This document shows positions 61,385 through 64,000 of a stretch of 64,000 bases of DNA, piece after piece (positions within the stretch are counted from its first letter, which is position 1; every line of letters begins with the position of its first letter). Made by a program: the position numbers and the translations under genes. Source of the DNA: Hephaestia caeni (GTDB lineage Bacteria > Pseudomonadota > Alphaproteobacteria > Sphingomonadales > Sphingomonadaceae); NCBI RefSeq assembly GCF_003550065.1, contig NZ_QXDC01000002.1, forward strand, positions 1,670,260 through 1,734,259. The letters run 5' to 3'. The notes beneath the pieces are model-generated. The model was not told the DNA's origin and made no database searches. It worked only from the letters and a program-made list of their open reading frames with translations.

Positions 61385-63102
61385 TGGCCTGCCGCCGCCT
61401 TCTCGGCGGGCGATTGCCATAGCAGCGGCAGCAGTTCGGAAACGTCGATGTCCTTGCTCATGTCGGGGATCACACCGAGTTGCGGCCCGATGCGCTGGAT
61501 GACCCGCGCCACCGCGGGCGCCGCGTTCCAGGCGGCCGTGGACCGACCATAGGTTTCGGGAAGCCCGTGCGGCGCGACCAGCGTGGCGACCACGACATAG
61601 CGCGGATTGTCCATCGGGAACGCCGCGGCGAAGGTCGAGACGTTGCGGTGGCGGGAATAGCCGCCGACATCGGCCATCTCGGCGGTCCCGGTCTTCGCGC
61701 CGACGCGGAAGCCCGGCGCATCGCCCTTGCGCCCGGTTCCCTTCATCACGATCAGCCGCAGCAACTGGCGCATCCGATAGGAGGTCGACGGCTTGAGCAC
61801 GCGGCGGCCCTGCACGGCATGGCCGGGTGGCACTTTCAGCAACGTTGCCGGGCGCCAGATGCCGCCGTTGACGAGCGAGGCATAAGCGTTCGCCAGATGC
61901 AGCGGCGTCACCGCGATGCCGTGACCGTAGGCGGTGGTCATCACCGTCGTGCGCGCCCAATATTTGGGCCACAGCGGCGTCCCCTTTTCCAGCAGTTCGA
62001 TATGCGGCTTGGTATCGAAGCTGAGCCGGCGGAACATCGCCTGGATCCGCTCGGCACCGAGTTCGTCGGCGATCCGCGCGGTGGCGATATTGGAGGAGTA
62101 GATGAGCGTCTCCGGGATGTTGAGCCAGCGCCATTGTTCGTCGCCGGGATCATCGTGGATCGTATACCGGCCGACCTTGATCGGCTTGGTCGCATCGAAG
62201 CGCTTCGACATCGACGTTTCGACCCCCATGTCGATCGCGGCGGCGATCGCGATCGGCTTGAAGGTCGATCCCAGCTCGTAGACACTCTGCGTTACATTGT
62301 TCCGCAATTCATCTTCGGTCGCGTCGGCGATATTGTTGGGGTTGAAGTCCGGCAGCGACACCATCGCCAGCACTTCGCCCGTATTCACGTCGAGCACGAC
62401 CCCACCGCCGGCAAGCGCCTGGAACTTGGTGACCGCCGTGCCCAGCTCGCTTTCCATCGCCGCCTGCACGCGGGTGTCGAGCGAGAGCGCCACCGGCTCG
62501 CCGCGCATCGCCGGATCGAGCAGCCGCTGATCAAGCGCGCGCTCCATGCCGCGCGCGCCATGCCCGGAAAACTCGATGAAGCCCAGCGCGTGCGCCGCCA
62601 TCGTCGATTGGGGATAAAGCCGCTCGGGCTCACGATCGAACACGATTCCCGGCTCGCCGAGCGCATTCACCTGTTCGACCAGATCGGGCAGCGCACGGCG
62701 CTGGATATAGGTGAAATTCACATCGCGGTGGAGCAGGCGCGAGAAATAGGCCGTGTCATGCTCGGGGATCAGATCGGCGAGTTCGCGCGCAAGTTCGTCG
62801 CGATCGCCGATGATCCGGTTGGGATGCACGCCGATCGACCAGGCATCGATCGTCCGCGCCAGCGGCTCGCCGTTGCGATCGACGATATCCGCGCGCAGCG
62901 GCACGAGCGCCGCCGCGGCGTCGCGGCTCGTCGCCGGCTCGGTGAAGGCCGCGAGATAGATCAGCCGTGCAATGATCAGCACCGCGCCCGCCGCGAACAG
63001 CATCAGCAGCATCACCAACCGCTGATGCGACGTGACGACCAGCGCGTGACGCTGTCCGGTCAGCCGCCGTTGCGGCAGCGGCCGGGCGATGAGGATGCTC
63101 AA
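61381..63102 (-). CDS. ftsI: Septal transpeptidase FtsI (PBP3)
   Basis: Class B penicillin-binding protein of 573 residues cross-linking septal peptidoglycan. One N-terminal membrane helix (about 30-52) is followed by the pedestal domain and the transpeptidase. The latter carries the nucleophile Ser in GSTFKP (about 279), the SSN motif in YSSNIATARI (about 336-345) and KTGTAEM (about 467-473). The start is a TTG overlapping the ftsL stop (TTGA); no ATG lies at the conserved N-terminus. Confidence 0.94.
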   Translation of the reverse strand: MSILIARPLPQRRLTGQRHALVVTSHQRLVMLLMLFAAGAVLIIARLIYLAAFTEPATSRDAAAALVPLRADIVDRNGEPLARTIDAWSIGVHPNRIIGDRDELARELADLIPEHDTAYFSRLLHRDVNFTYIQRRALPDLVEQVNALGEPGIVFDREPERLYPQSTMAAHALGFIEFSGHGARGMERALDQRLLDPAMRGEPVALSLDTRVQAAMESELGTAVTKFQALAGGGVVLDVNTGEVLAMVSLPDFNPNNIADATEDELRNNVTQSVYELGSTFKPIAIAAAIDMGVETSMSKRFDATKPIKVGRYTIHDDPGDEQWRWLNIPETLIYSSNIATARIADELGAERIQAMFRRLSFDTKPHIELLEKGTPLWPKYWARTTVMTTAYGHGIAVTPLHLANAYASLVNGGIWRPATLLKVPPGHAVQGRRVLKPSTSYRMRQLLRLIVMKGTGRKGDAPGFRVGAKTGTAEMADVGGYSRHRNVSTFAAAFPMDNPRYVVVATLVAPHGLPETYGRSTAAWNAAPAVARVIQRIGPQLGVIPDMSKDIDVSELLPLLWQSPAEKAAAGQ

Positions 63103-63740
63103 CGCGCCCTGCGTTCTGCGCGTGCGCCCGCCATGATGTCGCCCAGGGTCGAATCGCTCAGCAGCTTGCGGTCGAGCATCGCCATCGCCTCGGCCTTGGC
63201 GCGCGCCGGCGCCGCCTTGGGCTTGGCGGCGTCCGCATGGGGAGCGGCGACCTTCGCGACGCGGGCCGGCGCCGCGTCTTCGGTCCTCGCGCGGGCCACC
63301 GCCTCGGGCGCGACGGCCACTGGGGCGTTCGCGGCCATCACGATCGGCGCCGGCCGCGCTTTAACCGGCGCAGGTGCGGTATTGCGCAGCGGCGCAGCAG
63401 TGGGGATCACGAGCTGCGCGGTCTGCACCTCGGCACCGCCGGGACCGTTGAAATCGAGCGACGCGAGTTGTGCCTCGCTCGACACGAACTGCGCCGATGT
63501 CGGTGCCGACAACGCCAGCACCTCGCCGTTCCAGCGCTCGAGCTGGGCAAGGTTCGAGCGCGCCGAGAATTCGGTCTGCAACGACCGGATGTCGCGCCGC
63601 GCCTGGGTGATCTCCCTGCTCATATCCTCAAGCTTGTTGCGCTCGGTCGCGACCTGCAACGAGATCAGATAGAAGCCGAGCGCGCCGATCACGCACGCCA
63701 GGAACCAGCCCATGCCCTTCAGCCGATGGGTTGCGGTCAT
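63099..63740 (-). CDS. ftsL: FtsL-like divisome protein with a long Ala/Pro-rich tail
   Basis: Bitopic protein of 213 residues between rsmH and ftsI, the fixed position of ftsL. A short basic cytoplasmic end leads to one membrane helix (about 9-29; [20 protein letters not shown]) and a periplasmic coiled coil (about 30-65; [20 protein letters not shown]). After that it departs from normal FtsL (about 100 residues): a tail of roughly 110 residues rich in Ala, Pro, Arg and Lys, ending in a short conserved-looking segment ([15 protein letters not shown]). Assignment rests on position and architecture, as FtsL is poorly conserved. ATGA overlap with rsmH. Confidence 0.8.
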   Translation of the reverse strand: MTATHRLKGMGWFLACVIGALGFYLISLQVATERNKLEDMSREITQARRDIRSLQTEFSARSNLAQLERWNGEVLALSAPTSAQFVSSEAQLASLDFNGPGGAEVQTAQLVIPTAAPLRNTAPAPVKARPAPIVMAANAPVAVAPEAVARARTEDAAPARVAKVAAPHADAAKPKAAPARAKAEAMAMLDRKLLSDSTLGDIMAGARAERRAR

Positions 63741-64000
63741 GCTGCTTCTCCCGTCCAGGCGGCGTTCGCGGTCCGCCGCGCCACGCGCAATGTTGCCGAG
63801 CGCGCGCGTGGGTTGCGCTCGATTTCGCCGTCGCTCGCCCGCACTGCCCGCCCCACGCGCTCGAAACTCGGCGCGGGCGCCGCTTGCGTTTGCGGCAAGT
63901 GGCGCGAACCACCCGGCGCCGCGCCGCTGCGGATCCGCAGGAAGCGCTTCACCAGCCGATCCTCGAGGCTGTGGAAGGTAACGACCGCGAGCCGCCCGCC
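63737..64000 (-). CDS. rsmH: 16S rRNA (cytosine(1402)-N(4))-methyltransferase RsmH (C-terminal part)
   Basis: Partial gene: only the last 87 residues are inside the window, and the 5' part runs off the right edge. The segment [20 protein letters not shown] is the conserved C-terminal motif of RsmH (MraW), and [15 protein letters not shown] near the end is equally typical. RsmH methylates C1402 of 16S rRNA in the ribosomal P site. It heads the visible dcw cluster; mraZ would be expected just upstream, outside the window. Confidence 0.92.
   Translation of the reverse strand, partial: GGRLAVVTFHSLEDRLVKRFLRIRSGAAPGGSRHLPQTQAAPAPSFERVGRAVRASDGEIERNPRARSATLRVARRTANAAWTGEAA

Noticed and set aside
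1..64000. CRISPR arrays, rRNA and tRNA genes, prophage genes, RAYT-type transposase
   Set aside because: None was found. Repeats are two-armed palindromes without spacer periodicity, and no tyrosine transposase gene is present in the window.

Overview
The window is GC-rich chromosomal DNA from an alphaproteobacterium, most likely a Sphingomonas or close relative in the Sphingomonadaceae. The grounds are a PhyR/NepR/EcfG general stress response locus with a PhyP-type partner, an rsmH-to-ftsZ division cluster with a meso-DAP-type MurE, UPF0262, DUF2849 and DUF934 proteins, and many GTG starts with 1- or 4-base gene overlaps. No rRNA, tRNA, CRISPR array, prophage or conventional insertion sequence was seen.

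Layout. 1-3126 (minus): tamB (cut by the window edge) and tamA. 3127-8863: a truncated gene fragment, a coniferyl-aldehyde-type dehydrogenase, a thiolase, an SH3 protein, a D-glycerate-type dehydrogenase and two small envelope proteins. 8902-16138 (minus): a nitronate monooxygenase-like flavoprotein, a glycosyltransferase, then an SDR / phosphotransferase / Zn-alcohol dehydrogenase / acyl-CoA dehydrogenase group facing a tandem TetR regulator (16304-17482). 17600-21616 (plus): an assimilatory sulfate reduction operon (cobA, DUF2849, sulfite reductase, DUF934, cysH of APS-reductase type). 21657-28858: a GIY-YIG nuclease, dnaB, UPF0262, a GH25-like protein, cdd, xthA, erpA, an M23 peptidase and a DUF455 protein. 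28855-32000: bcp and glnE. 32078-36250: the general stress locus (ecfG, a 45-residue membrane peptide and phyR on minus; nepR and phyP on plus), followed by a consensus sigma-EcfG promoter and a probable small RNA with C-rich loops. 36393-36527: an entericidin-like lipoprotein. 36717-64000 (minus): one almost unbroken block, rsmH-ftsL-ftsI-murE-murF-mraY-murD-ftsW-murG-murC-murB-ddlB-ftsQ-ftsA-ftsZ, then a TPR/SPOR protein, dgt, argS, a second SPOR protein, nagZ, scpA, scpB and tatABC.

The most unusual content is a set of roughly 70-100 bp two-armed palindromic repeats scattered between genes. Two head types share the same outer frame. One copy holds a GIY-YIG nuclease gene between intact arms, which looks like an autonomous version of the element. 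Several copies lie directly against start codons. A differently headed copy sits in frame inside murD and adds about 37 residues to an essential enzyme. The second highlight is the stress locus: a sigma-EcfG promoter driving a GsrN-like small RNA candidate, a PhyP with a broken ATP-binding N-box, and a possible second NepR-like protein next to ecfG.
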